Source: Alphaproteobacteria bacterium (GTDB lineage: Bacteria; Pseudomonadota; Alphaproteobacteria; Micropepsales; Micropepsaceae). Taken from it: a stretch of DNA of 57,911 nucleotides. Shown one piece after another: positions 7,751-16,980 of this stretch. The stretch covers positions 1 to 57,911 of the forward strand of contig CANJIS010000014.1 in NCBI GenBank assembly GCA_947474565.1, in the 5' to 3' direction. Within the stretch, counting starts at the first letter, position 1. Every line of letters begins with the position of its first letter. The position numbers and the translations under genes were made by a program. The notes under the pieces were generated by a model, which saw nothing but the letters and a program-made list of their open reading frames with translations, was not told where the DNA came from and ran no database searches.

Positions 7751-8839
7751 TCAGGCCGCGACAAAAGCGGCGGCGAACCCTGCAACCGGTTCGCCTTTTT
7801 CGTGACGGGGCGCGGCCGCCACCAGTCCGGCCAGGGCAAAGCCAGATTCTTCAGCGAGTTCACGCAGATACGCTTCGCTGTGGCGCCAGCGGCGCTTGGG
7901 ACCAAGGGCGAAACCGTCAGCCTCGCCCGCCTCAACGGTGAACAGAAAATAACCATCCTGGGAAAGGCTGGCGCGCACCGCCTGCATCACCTGTCTCAGG
8001 TCACCGAGATAAACCAGCGTGTCGGCGGCTATCACCAGGTCATAGGGGCCGCCTTCTTGAAGGGTTTCGGGCAGCGCGGCTTCGATATCGCCCACCGCCA
8101 GCCGATCATAGATATCCTTGGCCCGCGCCTGCGCGATCATGGCCGGCGACAGATCGATGCCAGCCAGAATTTTCGCCTGGGGCCGGAACACCGCCCCTGC
8201 CAGGCCGGTGCCGCAGCCCAAATCCAGCACGTTCAAATTCTTGCGCCCGGGCATCACCAGGCCGGCCAGATCGCTGAGAATTTCCGGCGCGGCATAGCCA
8301 AGCTCGCCGCGCATCCGCCGGTCATAATCGGTGGAAAATTGATCGAACAGATGCCGCACATAGCCGGGATCGGAGCGCTGCGCCGCCTGCATCGCCTCCA
8401 GTTTGGCGCGCCATTCATTCAGGCCAGGCGTGCCGGGATCCAGGTCCGCAAAAACCGCCAGCGCCTTTTCCACTTCCCCCGCCTCGGCCCAGGCCCGGCC
8501 GGTGAGAAACCGTGCTTCGTCATGGGTAGGATCAAGCCTGAGCGTCCGCTGCAATTCGGCGATAGCGGCAGGCAAGTTTTCCGCCGCCAGCAAGGCGCGG
8601 CCCAATACCACCAGCACCGCCGGCAAACCGGGATTGAGCGATACCGCTTCGCGCGCTTCGGCCAGCGCGGCTTCTATTTCGCCCGCTTCAATAAGTGCCG
8701 TCACCAGCGTGACACGGGTCAGCGCACCGCCCCTGCCTTCCGCCAGCAAGGCGCGCAACCCCGCCGCCGCCTGATGCGCCTGGCCATTGGCGATCATGTC
8801 TTCGGCCCGGGCAATCGGATCTTCGGCTGAAAAACTCAT
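7751..8839 (-). CDS. TPR-containing class I SAM methyltransferase (COG4976 type)
   Basis: 362 residues from ATG 8839; residues upstream in the same frame look like non-coding extension. The N-terminal half (1-150) is tetratricopeptide-like (AEAREAVSLNPGLPAVLVVLGRALL). The C-terminal half is a Rossmann methyltransferase with motif I LDLGCGTGLAG and a motif-IV-like DLVIAADTLVYLGDL. The fusion of TPR repeats with a methyltransferase matches the 'predicted methyltransferase with TPR' family. Its substrate is unknown; a protein substrate held by the TPR part is plausible. Confidence 0.82.
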   Translation of the reverse strand: MSFSAEDPIARAEDMIANGQAHQAAAGLRALLAEGRGGALTRVTLVTALIEAGEIEAALAEAREAVSLNPGLPAVLVVLGRALLAAENLPAAIAELQRTLRLDPTHDEARFLTGRAWAEAGEVEKALAVFADLDPGTPGLNEWRAKLEAMQAAQRSDPGYVRHLFDQFSTDYDRRMRGELGYAAPEILSDLAGLVMPGRKNLNVLDLGCGTGLAGAVFRPQAKILAGIDLSPAMIAQARAKDIYDRLAVGDIEAALPETLQEGGPYDLVIAADTLVYLGDLRQVMQAVRASLSQDGYFLFTVEAGEADGFALGPKRRWRHSEAYLRELAEESGFALAGLVAAAPRHEKGEPVAGFAAAFVAA

Positions 8840-8937
8840 CCGGCGAGTCTGACCGCCGCTTGGCCTCAAGCCAAGCCCTGTGCAAGTCTTTCGCCGCAAA
8901 GGTGTGGCAAGGTCACAACCATCCGATGGGGAAGACG

Positions 8938-9285
8938 ATGAGAAGAATTTTCGCGAGCGCCGGTTTTGCCTTGTTGATAAGCGGGGCAACAACAGGCGCC
9001 TTTGCCCAATCCAATATCGGGCTGGCGGAATATCCCGGACCCACCTGCACCAAGCCGGAAAAGCCGGTGCCGCCCGGAAGAGAACCCAGCATGGATGAAG
9101 GCCCGGGTGCGGTCGCCGCTTTTAACGCCAAAGTGCGCGCGTTCAACACGGCGGTGAACAATTACAATCAGATGGGCGCGGATTTCAGCAAATGCATGAA
9201 CGCCTATATCGATAACGGCAATGCCGACATGGCGCGCATCAAGAAGCGGCTGGATGCAGCGGTACTGCAGGCGAACATGCAGTAG
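8938..9285 (+). CDS. Small secreted protein, paralogue of the gene at 6523-6897
   Basis: 115 residues from ATG 8938, chosen because GGGG lies 6 bases upstream and the signal peptide then begins MRRIFASAGF; an in-frame ATG at 8926 is possible. After cleavage near AFAQ the protein has TCTKPEKPVPP, then AFNAKVRAFNTAVNNYNQ and DFSKCMNAYIDN, matching the C-x-P...F-N...C-(V/M)-N-x-Y-I spacing of the other secreted protein. It ends one base before the convergent patatin gene. Function unknown. Confidence 0.72.
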   Translation: MRRIFASAGFALLISGATTGAFAQSNIGLAEYPGPTCTKPEKPVPPGREPSMDEGPGAVAAFNAKVRAFNTAVNNYNQMGADFSKCMNAYIDNGNADMARIKKRLDAAVLQANMQ

Positions 9286-11127
9286 TCAGACTTTAATCAC
9301 GAGCTTCTTGGTGACCGCCATGGCGGGGCCTTCGGCGCCGATGGTAGTGAGCGGCGCGCCGTTCTTTTCGATCGAAGCCCAGGCCACGTCGTAACCTTCC
9401 TGAATCGCCTGATCGAATTTCTTCCAGTCGCGAAGGCCGATATCCGGCATCGGCGGCTCGATCAGGTAATCGGCCTGCTCGCGCACCACGCGGCGCTGCG
9501 CTTCCGATCCCACCGTGCCGGACCGCATCAGAATCGAAATAATGCTGGGGCTGCCGCGCATGCGCTGGCCGATCAGCCACCACCAGGGCCGTTCGCCATA
9601 CCGGTCATCTCGCGCCTGCAAATCCAGCTCGCCGGTGACGTCACAGGCAATGATCGGTCCCGAGCCCATGGCGTGCTCGCGCATCACATCCACCGGCAGG
9701 TTGTTCATTACACCGCCATCCACCAGAAGATGGCCGTGATGGGTGACGGGCGGAAGAATGCCAGGCAGCGCCACCGTGGCGCGCAAGGCCCGCCACAACA
9801 CGCCGGCGCGATGCTCATGGATGCGGCCGGTGGTGAGGTCGGAGGAAACGCAGAAGAAAGGAATGGGCAATTCCTCAATCCGCACATCACCGAAATGCTT
9901 GTGCAGCGCCATGCTGGCTTTCTTGCCGCGCACCAGGGCAATCAGCGGCAAGGTGAAGTCGCTGAGCGGATTCTGTTTGACGAACACCGCCCGCATCCGC
10001 TCGGTCAGTTCGGGTATGTCCCATTCCATCGCCATGCCTGCCGCCAGGATGGCGCCCATCGACGTGCCGCCGACATGATCGAAGGGCACGCCGGCTTCTT
10101 TCAATGCCTTGATGATGCCGATATGCGCGAAGCCGCGGGCGCCGCCACCGGCCAGGACGATGCCCACCGCCCGGCCCGAGATGAATCGCGCCAGCCGCTT
10201 GATGTCGTTGGTATTGCCGGCGCGGACATGATGATGGGATTCGAACAACCCGCTGCGCAGCGAGAAATGCTCCGGCAGTTGAGCGCGGTCGCCCTGGGGA
10301 TGCAGCAGCAGCAATTCCGGCAAACCGCTGGCGCGCTCCTTGAACGCGGGCAGATCCAGGGGGCTTTGCGGCAAAGGCTGATCGGCGCGGCCCAACAGAA
10401 AAATACGGTCGGCCTGGCGCAGACATTGATGCGTCCAGGCGCTGTCAGGCAGGTCGCCGCGATAGAACACCACGTCATGGGCCGCCTCGAAACTGTTGAA
10501 CCATTCGGCGCTCTGGTCATTGGCAGAGACATCCAGCACCGCGGCGCGCGAACCCATCTCGGTCAGCGCCGCCGCCAGACGGTGCGCCACAGGCGCTGCT
10601 TCCAGCCCCGGCTGCAACGGCACGATGGCGAAAGTCTTGGGCCGGGGTCCGCTGCTGCCGCTGCGGGTGCTTTCGCGCAACCGCTTGGACAGTTGCATCA
10701 TCAAATTCATCATCACCCGCGGATGGCGCGCCACCAGCTGCTCGAAAGCTTCGGGGCCCACACGCAGCAATTCGGTATCGCGCAGCGCCACCAGCTGCGC
10801 CGAATGTTCCTTGCTGCGCATGATCAGCGACATCTCGCCCACGGTTTCCCCGGCCGGCGCCAGCGCCACCATCCGCCGCTGGCCCTGGGCGTCGGGCACG
10901 AAGATCCCTAAGCACCCCGTCACCACCAGAAAAAGAGCAGCAGCATTTTCACCGTCGCGCGGGAGCAAGGTGCCGCCCGGCAATCCAAACCAGTTGGCCT
11001 CGCTGAGCAGATTGCGCAGCGCCGCGTCGCCCACATTTTCCAGCAACGGAAAACTCGCCAGCCTTTCGCGCAACTCTTCCGGGTAGAGCGCTTGCGGGCC
11101 GATGCGGAAGGACGAAAGGAACGCCAT
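9286..11127 (-). CDS. Patatin-like phospholipase with N-terminal cNMP-binding domain (NTE-like)
   Basis: 613 residues. Residues 20-150 form a cyclic-nucleotide-binding fold (GGTLLPRDGE, PAGETVGEMSLI). Residues 165-320 are a linker domain resembling that of NTE-type proteins. The patatin domain (about 322-510) has the oxyanion loop GGGARG (327-332), the nucleophile GTSMG with Ser356, and DGG with Asp470, the Ser/Asp dyad of patatin lipases. It would hydrolyse phospholipids or lysophospholipids, perhaps controlled by a nucleotide or membrane signal. This architecture is shared with animal neuropathy target esterase and bacterial homologues. It is transcribed alone; the start codon lies about 40 bp from the end of the SDR gene. 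Confidence 0.92.
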   Translation of the reverse strand: MAFLSSFRIGPQALYPEELRERLASFPLLENVGDAALRNLLSEANWFGLPGGTLLPRDGENAAALFLVVTGCLGIFVPDAQGQRRMVALAPAGETVGEMSLIMRSKEHSAQLVALRDTELLRVGPEAFEQLVARHPRVMMNLMMQLSKRLRESTRSGSSGPRPKTFAIVPLQPGLEAAPVAHRLAAALTEMGSRAAVLDVSANDQSAEWFNSFEAAHDVVFYRGDLPDSAWTHQCLRQADRIFLLGRADQPLPQSPLDLPAFKERASGLPELLLLHPQGDRAQLPEHFSLRSGLFESHHHVRAGNTNDIKRLARFISGRAVGIVLAGGGARGFAHIGIIKALKEAGVPFDHVGGTSMGAILAAGMAMEWDIPELTERMRAVFVKQNPLSDFTLPLIALVRGKKASMALHKHFGDVRIEELPIPFFCVSSDLTTGRIHEHRAGVLWRALRATVALPGILPPVTHHGHLLVDGGVMNNLPVDVMREHAMGSGPIIACDVTGELDLQARDDRYGERPWWWLIGQRMRGSPSIISILMRSGTVGSEAQRRVVREQADYLIEPPMPDIGLRDWKKFDQAIQEGYDVAWASIEKNGAPLTTIGAEGPAMAVTKKLVIKV

Positions 11128-11168
11128 GCTTAAAACCTATACCTGTCGCACGGCCGGACTGAAAATTA

Positions 11169-11960
11169 TCACCATGCCGTCCAGCCACCATCTACCGTCA
11201 GAGCTGAACCGGTGACGAAGCGGGCGGCGGGGGAAGCAAGAAACAGCAGCGGACCCATGATTTCGGCGGGTGTGGCGTGGCGGCCCAGCATGGTGCGGTC
11301 GGCGAGACGCTGGACCACTTCGGTCTTCGGGTTATGCGGAAACAAGCCAGGGACCAGCGCATTGACGCGGATTTTTTCCCTTCCCAATTCACCGGCAAGA
11401 TGGCGGGAAAGTTGGATCACACCCGCTTTGGCAGGCCCGTAATGAAAGGGGCTCTGGCCTTCTGGCGTATCATACAGCCGGCGGTCGGGCGCGACCCCGG
11501 CATAGACCGTGGAGACATTGATTACGCTGGCATCGCCGCTGGCGGCCACAGCCGCTTTCAGGGCAGGCAACGCGGCCCGCACGCTTTCGAAAGCGGCCGT
11601 GACGCTGGAAGCATAGGTGACGGCGAAATCTTCCGGCGCCAGCGCGGTGAAGCTTTTCACCTGCATGTTGACGGCGTTGTTCACCAGAATATCGAGCCGC
11701 TTCAGGTCGCCGAAAAAGCTGCGAATGGCGGCGGGGTCGCCGGCATCGAAGGCAGCCCGCTCGGCCGAGAGGCCCTTGGCTGTGAGTTCCCCCTCAAAAT
11801 CGGCCAGCGCCCCATCGTCGCGGCCATTGACGATGACATGCGCACCGGCCTCAGCCAGCGCGAAAGCCATCGCCCGGCCAAGATGACCCCGCGCGGCCGA
11901 AACGAACGCAACACGGCCGTCGAGTCGAAAAAGCTTTTGAGAATCCATAGTGCTAGCCAT
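11169..11960 (-). CDS. Short-chain dehydrogenase/reductase (SDR) family oxidoreductase
   Basis: About 263 residues. The start is uncertain: ATG 11960 or ATG 11948 (MDSQKLFRLDG). The Rossmann glycine motif is unusual, SAARGHLGRA instead of TGxxxGIG, but NNAV, the catalytic Ser in INVSTVYAG, and YGPAK (Tyr-x-x-x-Lys) are all present, followed by a C-terminal FVTGSALTVDGGWTAW typical of classical SDRs. It resembles gluconate 5-dehydrogenase-like enzymes, but the substrate is not predictable. The divergent neighbour is the secreted TPR gene. Confidence 0.85.
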   Translation of the reverse strand: MASTMDSQKLFRLDGRVAFVSAARGHLGRAMAFALAEAGAHVIVNGRDDGALADFEGELTAKGLSAERAAFDAGDPAAIRSFFGDLKRLDILVNNAVNMQVKSFTALAPEDFAVTYASSVTAAFESVRAALPALKAAVAASGDASVINVSTVYAGVAPDRRLYDTPEGQSPFHYGPAKAGVIQLSRHLAGELGREKIRVNALVPGLFPHNPKTEVVQRLADRTMLGRHATPAEIMGPLLFLASPAARFVTGSALTVDGGWTAW

Positions 11961-12189
11961 ACCGGACGCCGCTCCCCCGGAGTGCAAGGCCAACCTATCA
12001 TTCCATGGTAAACATGCGGTTATTTTCGCAGAGGCGGAATTACGCTGCATTGCAGCATGGACAGATGGTTTCCCGCCCACTTGGAAACCGGTCTTCGCCA
12101 CATTAAAGTTGCAAATAACCCCATACTAGGAAGCTCAGGGGCGTTGTCCGCGCGGTGCTCCATGCCGCTCAAAAAAAGGAATGCTTGAA

Positions 12190-13407
12190 ATGACGATCAA
12201 ATCCACCCGCAACCTTTTGGCCGCTGCGCTGCTAAGCGCCTGCGCCACGGTTGCCATCCTTTCCACTCCGGCCAGCGCCGCCACCCTGAACGAAGTCGTC
12301 CAGCGCCACCTGGCCGGCGCCCAGACCGCAGCCAACGCAAAGGACTTCGCCAAGGCCCAGACCGAAATCGACGCCGCACGCGCCGCCAGCGGCCGCACGC
12401 CGTACGACGATCTGATGATCAACAAGTTCGCCATTCCGGTGGCCGCGAACAACAACGACATCGCGAAGGCCGCTGAAGCCGCCCGTAACGTGGCCGATTC
12501 ATCGGCGCTGGATCCGAAGGAACTGCCGGGCGCGCTCAGCGTCGCCATCCAGCTGGCCCTGAACCAGAAGGAAAACGAGAACGCGGTCAAATACGCCAAG
12601 AAGCTTGAAGCCCTGAAGCCGACCGACAACGCGTCCGTCAAGAACATCGCCAGTGCCTATTATGTGGGCGGCGATTATGCGGCCGCGAAAGCCTATTCCT
12701 CCGCCCAGATCGCTGCCGGCAAGGCCGCGAACAAGCCGGTGGACAAGGAGGTGATGCTGGTCCTGATGTCGGCCAATGTGAGCCTGAAGGATGAAAACGG
12801 CGCCGAGCAGGCGCTGGAAGAAATCGTCGCGGCCTACAATGCCCCGGAAGATTGGGCGCAGCTGATTGACGTGGCGATCACCTCGGAAGGCATTCGCGAC
12901 GTGGAAGCGATCTGGCTGGGCCGCTTGCTGCTCCTCACCGGCGCGCCGGTGTCCAAGCAGGACGCCGACATGATTGGCTCCATCGCCGGCCATTTGACGT
13001 TCTTCGGTGACGCCGTGAACGCCAAGGCCAAGGGCGGCACCGTGGATCCGGATCCGACGCCCCGCGCCGATGCCGACAAGAAGACCATTCAGGAACAGAT
13101 CGCCCAGATCCCGTCGCAGAACGGCGTCTACAGCTCGAAGCTGGCTGAAGCCCTGTACAGCTACGGCATGTATGCGGAAGCTGAAAACGCCGCCAAGGTC
13201 GCTATCCAGAAGGGTGGCAATCCCGACACCACCGAAGCGCCGATGGTGCTGGGTCAGGCTCTCGCCGCTCAGGGCAAGTATGCTGAAGCCAAGGCCTCCT
13301 TCGCCACGATCACCAGCGGTGGCGGTCCTGCCACGCCGCGTATCGTTCGTCTGTGGACCTACTTCGTGACCGCCAAGGCCAACCCGGCCCAGGCCGCGGC
13401 GAAGTAA
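12190..13407 (+). CDS. Secreted tetratricopeptide-like protein of unknown function
   Basis: 405 residues from ATG 12190, preferred over ATG 12181 because AAAGGA lies 9 bases before it and overlaps the upper candidate. The signal peptide (1 to about 29) ends ASAATL. The mature protein is alpha-helical and Ala-rich with repeated TPR-like units, e.g. ENAVKYAKKLEALKP, YAAAKAYSSAQIAAGKA and MYAEAENAAKVAIQKGG. Codon choice is strongly biased (AAG, AAC, ATC, CTG), suggesting high expression. A strong terminator follows. No enzymatic motif is visible; a periplasmic scaffolding role is a guess. Confidence 0.78.
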   Translation: MTIKSTRNLLAAALLSACATVAILSTPASAATLNEVVQRHLAGAQTAANAKDFAKAQTEIDAARAASGRTPYDDLMINKFAIPVAANNNDIAKAAEAARNVADSSALDPKELPGALSVAIQLALNQKENENAVKYAKKLEALKPTDNASVKNIASAYYVGGDYAAAKAYSSAQIAAGKAANKPVDKEVMLVLMSANVSLKDENGAEQALEEIVAAYNAPEDWAQLIDVAITSEGIRDVEAIWLGRLLLLTGAPVSKQDADMIGSIAGHLTFFGDAVNAKAKGGTVDPDPTPRADADKKTIQEQIAQIPSQNGVYSSKLAEALYSYGMYAEAENAAKVAIQKGGNPDTTEAPMVLGQALAAQGKYAEAKASFATITSGGGPATPRIVRLWTYFVTAKANPAQAAAK

Positions 13408-13419
13408 TCAATCCGTTTG

Positions 13420-13456
13420 GGCGGGGCGCGCTGAACCGGCGCGCCCCGCCTTTTTC
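13420..13456 (+). terminator. Intrinsic terminator
   Basis: Twelve-base-pair GC stem GGCGGGGCGCGC / GCGCGCCCCGCC with a 7-base loop, followed by TTTTTCTTT on the plus strand. It ends the secreted TPR gene. Confidence 0.92.
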
Positions 13457-13482
13457 TTTGGTGCAAGGCTGGGCTTGACGCC

Positions 13483-14001
13483 ATGACGCTTGTACTCGGC
13501 TTTCTGCCGTTCATGCTCTTCGCGGTCTTGTCGCGAATCTCCGCCGATCTGGCGTTGTGGATCGCTTTCGCCGCCGCTTTTGTCGTCACCATCCGCGACT
13601 TCGTCGAACGCCCGCAGCTGCGGCTGCTGGATGGTGTGAGCTTTGTTCTGTTTGGCGGCTTGGCGTTGTGGCGCGGTTTCTGGGATCCCGGCCTGTCCCT
13701 GGAAGATTTGCGCCTGATTGTTGATCTGGCGCTGACCGGCGCGATCCTTTTCTCGCTGGTGAGACGCCGGCCCTTCTCACTGGAATATGCCGGGCGTGAG
13801 GGCTGGGCGGAGACCGATTTCCTGCGCGTGAATTACATTATCTCCCTGGTCTGGCTGATCGCCTTTACCGCCATGGCATTTGCCGACGGGCTGAATGGCG
13901 TGCTGATGCCGGCGCTGGACGCGGGAATCGGCATCACCGTGGTGGCGCTGACCGCGGCGATCAGCTTCACCCTGCGCTATCCCGCCTCCGTCAAACGCTG
14001 A
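13483..14001 (+). CDS. Uncharacterised integral membrane protein
   Basis: 172 residues with five or six hydrophobic segments, e.g. MTLVLGFLPFMLFAVL, LALWIAFAAAFVVTI, FVLFGGLALWRGFW, IISLVWLIAFTAMAFA and ITVVALTAAISFTL. No charged catalytic or transport motif is evident. It sits alone between a terminator and the thiolase gene, with 67 bp to the latter. I do not recognise the family. Confidence 0.65.
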   Translation: MTLVLGFLPFMLFAVLSRISADLALWIAFAAAFVVTIRDFVERPQLRLLDGVSFVLFGGLALWRGFWDPGLSLEDLRLIVDLALTGAILFSLVRRRPFSLEYAGREGWAETDFLRVNYIISLVWLIAFTAMAFADGLNGVLMPALDAGIGITVVALTAAISFTLRYPASVKR

Positions 14002-14068
14002 TTTTAATTAGCTTTGCCACCATCTCGTCAGGAGATAGGGTCACCCGCCACGCCCAAAAGGATCTGCC

Positions 14069-15277
14069 ATGCGTGAAGCCGTGATTGTTTCCACCGCCCG
14101 CACAGGCCTCGCCAAATCGATGCGCGGCAGCTTCAACCAGACCCATGGCGCGGTAATGGGCGGTCACGCGATCAAAAGCGCCGTTGCCAGGGCCGGCATC
14201 GAAGCAGGTGAAGTGGAAGATGTTTTCATGGGCTGCGGCATGCCCGAAGGCGCCACCGGCAACAATATCGCCCGGGAATCCCTGATCTGGGCCGGCTGCC
14301 CGGTGACCACGGCGGGCATCACCGTGAACCGCTATTGCTCTTCGGGTCTCAATGCCATCGCGTTTGCCGCGCAGCAGGTCATGACCGGCGCTGGCGATGT
14401 TGCCATCGGTGCCGGCGTGGAATCCATTTCTCTGGTGCAGATGGGCGGCATCAATCTCAATCACTTCACCGAAGAACATCTGATGTCGGTCAAGCCGGCC
14501 TTGTGGATGAGCATGATCGAAACCGCCGAGCTGGTGGCGCAACGCTACAACATCAGCCGCGATGCCTCGGATGAATATGCCCTGCAAAGCCAGCAGCGCA
14601 CCGCCGCCGCGCAAGCAGCCGGAAAATTCAACGACGAAATCGTCCCCATCACCGTGAAAATGAAAAAGCTCGACAAGGCGACGGGCACCGAAAGCCTGGT
14701 CGATGTGACGGTGGACCGCGATGAGTGCAATCGCCCCGACACGACGCTGGAAGGCCTGAAATCATTGAAGCCGGTGCATATGGGCGGCCAGCAGGTCACG
14801 GAAGGAAAAAACGTCACCGCCGGCAATGCGTCGCAATTTTCCGACGGCGCGTCCGCCAGCGTGGTGATGGAAGCAGGCCTGGCGGCAAAGAAAGGCATCA
14901 AGCCTTTGGGCATCTTCCGCGGCTTCGCGGTAGTGGGTGTTGAGCCGGATGAAATGGGCATCGGCCCAGCGCTGGCGGTGCCGCGCCTTTTGAAGCGCCA
15001 CAATCTGAAAATTGAAGACATCGATCTGTGGGAGTTGAACGAAGCGTTCGCCTGTCAGGTGATCTATTGCCGCAACAAGCTCGGTATTCCCAATGACCGG
15101 CTGAATGTGAATGGCGGCGCGATTTCCATCGGCCATCCTTACGGCATGTCGGGCGCGCGCATGGCGGGCCATCTGTTGCTGGAAGGCCGGCGCCGCGGCG
15201 CCAAGCTGGGCGTCGCCACCATGTGCATCGGCGGCGGCATGGGCGCGGCCGGCCTGTTTGAGATTCTGCCAGCCTGA
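14069..15277 (+). CDS. Acetyl-CoA acetyltransferase (thiolase)
   Basis: 402 residues, the usual thiolase length. The acyl-accepting Cys90 is in [12 protein letters not shown]. The C-terminal catalytic residues are His356 ([10 protein letters not shown]) and Cys386 ([11 protein letters not shown]), with NEAFACQ before them. It catalyses reversible condensation or cleavage of acyl-CoA with CoA. Whether it works in beta-oxidation or in the biosynthetic direction cannot be read from sequence; no hydroxyacyl-CoA dehydrogenase is adjacent. It shares one base (TGATG) with the next gene, so the two are translationally coupled. Confidence 0.93.
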   Translation: MREAVIVSTARTGLAKSMRGSFNQTHGAVMGGHAIKSAVARAGIEAGEVEDVFMGCGMPEGATGNNIARESLIWAGCPVTTAGITVNRYCSSGLNAIAFAAQQVMTGAGDVAIGAGVESISLVQMGGINLNHFTEEHLMSVKPALWMSMIETAELVAQRYNISRDASDEYALQSQQRTAAAQAAGKFNDEIVPITVKMKKLDKATGTESLVDVTVDRDECNRPDTTLEGLKSLKPVHMGGQQVTEGKNVTAGNASQFSDGASASVVMEAGLAAKKGIKPLGIFRGFAVVGVEPDEMGIGPALAVPRLLKRHNLKIEDIDLWELNEAFACQVIYCRNKLGIPNDRLNVNGGAISIGHPYGMSGARMAGHLLLEGRRRGAKLGVATMCIGGGMGAAGLFEILPA

Positions 15278-15984
15278 TGAAAAGTACTGCTTTTCTTGCC
15301 CTGATTGCTCTTCTGCCGCTGATCGGCTGCGCCGGCATTACCGGACCGGCGGCGCCGAAGGCCGCTGCCATAGCTGCGCCGGCGCCGGCGCCGCCGCCGC
15401 CCGATCCCAAGACCCAGATGGCGGCGCTGGAAACCCGGATCGTGGCGCTGACCGAGGAACAGCGGCTCAGGATGGATCCCAAGGCCAAGAAGCTGGCGCT
15501 GGATGACGAACTCACCCTTATCGCCCGCGAGCGCGCCAACGACATGGCGGCCAAGAATTATCTCGCCCATGCCGCGCCCAATGGCGACACCTCGGCCAGT
15601 CTGCTGATGGCCCAGGACGCCAAGTTCCAGGGGCTTTTGGGGGAAAACCTTGCCGCCCAGCACTACGTCAAGCAGAGCGGCGTGAATGCGGAGGAGTTCG
15701 CCCAGCGATTCCTGGACGAATGGATCAAAAGCCAGCCGCACCGGGAAAACCTGGCTTTCGCCGATTATGACCGCACCGGGGTGGGTGCCGCGGTCAATGG
15801 CGACACGGTCTATGTCGCCCAGCTTTTCGCCTTCATCCTGGAGAGCAAGACCGACCGCGATCCCAACACCGAGGTCACCCAATTCCCCAGCGCCGAAGCC
15901 GCCCGCGCGGCCGGCCAGGCCAATGGAACGGCATCCCAGGAACCTTTGCGCCTGCGGGGCGCGGAGGGCGGCGGCCCCAACTGA
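15277..15984 (+). CDS. CAP/SCP-domain lipoprotein
   Basis: 235 residues. A lipobox LIGC at 15-18 follows the signal segment, so the protein is predicted to be lipid-anchored. A Pro/Ala-rich linker (25-45) leads into a CAP (cysteine-rich secretory/PR-1-like) domain: MAAKNYLAHAAPNGDTSASL, LLGENLAAQ, FLDEWIKSQPHRENLAFADYDRTGVGAAV and VYVAQLFA. The conserved His and Glu positions of CAP domains are present. Bacterial CAP proteins have poorly defined roles. The start codon overlaps the thiolase stop. The tail (190-235) is low in complexity. Confidence 0.85.
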   Translation: MKSTAFLALIALLPLIGCAGITGPAAPKAAAIAAPAPAPPPPDPKTQMAALETRIVALTEEQRLRMDPKAKKLALDDELTLIARERANDMAAKNYLAHAAPNGDTSASLLMAQDAKFQGLLGENLAAQHYVKQSGVNAEEFAQRFLDEWIKSQPHRENLAFADYDRTGVGAAVNGDTVYVAQLFAFILESKTDRDPNTEVTQFPSAEAARAAGQANGTASQEPLRLRGAEGGGPN

Positions 15985-16161
15985 AAACTGGCGGCGCTTC
16001 CTGAATTCGGGGACGGATTTTGGGCCGCTAACCGCTCGTTAATGCTAGCGGACCAAAGTTCTGTGCATGACCAAAGCCACCGCAGAGAAAACGCGCCAAG
16101 CGTACGGAGGGTTGCAGCCGTTCTTTCGCCGCTATCTGGCATCGCGAATGCGTTGCAAAGG

Positions 16162-16935
16162 CTATCCCGGTGATGGGCGCAGGAAATCCGTCACCGCCCG
16201 GCGTGTTTTGGGTTCACCCACCGCTGACATGTGATCCCGCCCGGGAATGGTGATCGCGTTGCCATCCGGAAAGGCGGCGGCCAGGGGACCAGGGGGGCCC
16301 GCGATATCGTCTTGTTCGCCGCACACCACCAGCACCGGTGCCGCAATGGCGGCCAGCCTGTCGGGCGTCAGGCCCTGGCTCATGGCGCGCATACAGGCTG
16401 CCAGCGCCAGCCGGTCCTTGCCCGGCTGGTCCGCGAAATCGCGAAACATACGCGCCCGGCCGGTGAGATGCGATTTGTCGGGCATCAGCAGCGCCTCGGC
16501 CAGAGCATTGCGCGAGACTTCATCGGCGATGCGCTGCCCGCGCAGGTAATATTCCCCTACCCCACAGAGCGCCAGGCGGGTGGCGCGGTCGGGGTGCTGC
16601 GCCGCCAGCCGAAGGGCCAAAAAGCCGCCCATGGAATAGCCCACCACCGGTGCGCCCGGAATGCCGGCGGCATCCATCACCTGCAGCACATCTTCGCTCA
16701 TCCGGTCATGGCCGTAAGCAGATACGTCATGCGGCTTGCCGCTCATCCCATGGCCGCGGCAATCCATCGCCAGCACGGAGAAGCCCGCTTCCGTCAGCGA
16801 GCCATACCAGCCGGTGGATTTCCAGTTCTGGTGGCGGGATGAGCCGAAGCCGTGCACCAGCACCACCGGTGGACCTTCGCCCACGCGCTCAAAGGCAAGC
16901 GGTACGCCGTCATTGGCTGTGGTGAATTCCGTCAT
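16162..16935 (-). CDS. Alpha/beta-hydrolase fold enzyme
   Basis: 257 residues from ATG 16935, supported by GGGGGAG 7 bases upstream; the frame extends further but without coding character. Oxyanion motif HGFGSS, nucleophile elbow GYSMGG (Ser), acid in VVCGEQDDIAGP and His in GRDHMSAVG form a complete triad. The CRGHGMSGKP element is common in esterases and haloperoxidase/epoxide-hydrolase-like members. The substrate is unknown. It is divergent from the DUF423 gene with 45 bp between starts. Confidence 0.88.
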   Translation of the reverse strand: MTEFTTANDGVPLAFERVGEGPPVVLVHGFGSSRHQNWKSTGWYGSLTEAGFSVLAMDCRGHGMSGKPHDVSAYGHDRMSEDVLQVMDAAGIPGAPVVGYSMGGFLALRLAAQHPDRATRLALCGVGEYYLRGQRIADEVSRNALAEALLMPDKSHLTGRARMFRDFADQPGKDRLALAACMRAMSQGLTPDRLAAIAAPVLVVCGEQDDIAGPPGPLAAAFPDGNAITIPGRDHMSAVGEPKTRRAVTDFLRPSPG

Positions 16936-16980
16936 CAAATCGCTCCCCCGCCACCATCGCAAAGCCATAAAGGCCTGTCT

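Noticed and set aside
14069..15984. Thiolase plus neighbour as a polyhydroxybutyrate operon
   Set aside because: The coupled gene is a CAP-domain lipoprotein and no phaB or phaC is present.
16067..16234. 55-codon basic ORF between the CAP lipoprotein and the alpha/beta hydrolase
   Set aside because: No ribosome site, it overlaps the hydrolase 3' end antisense, and it shows no recognisable family.
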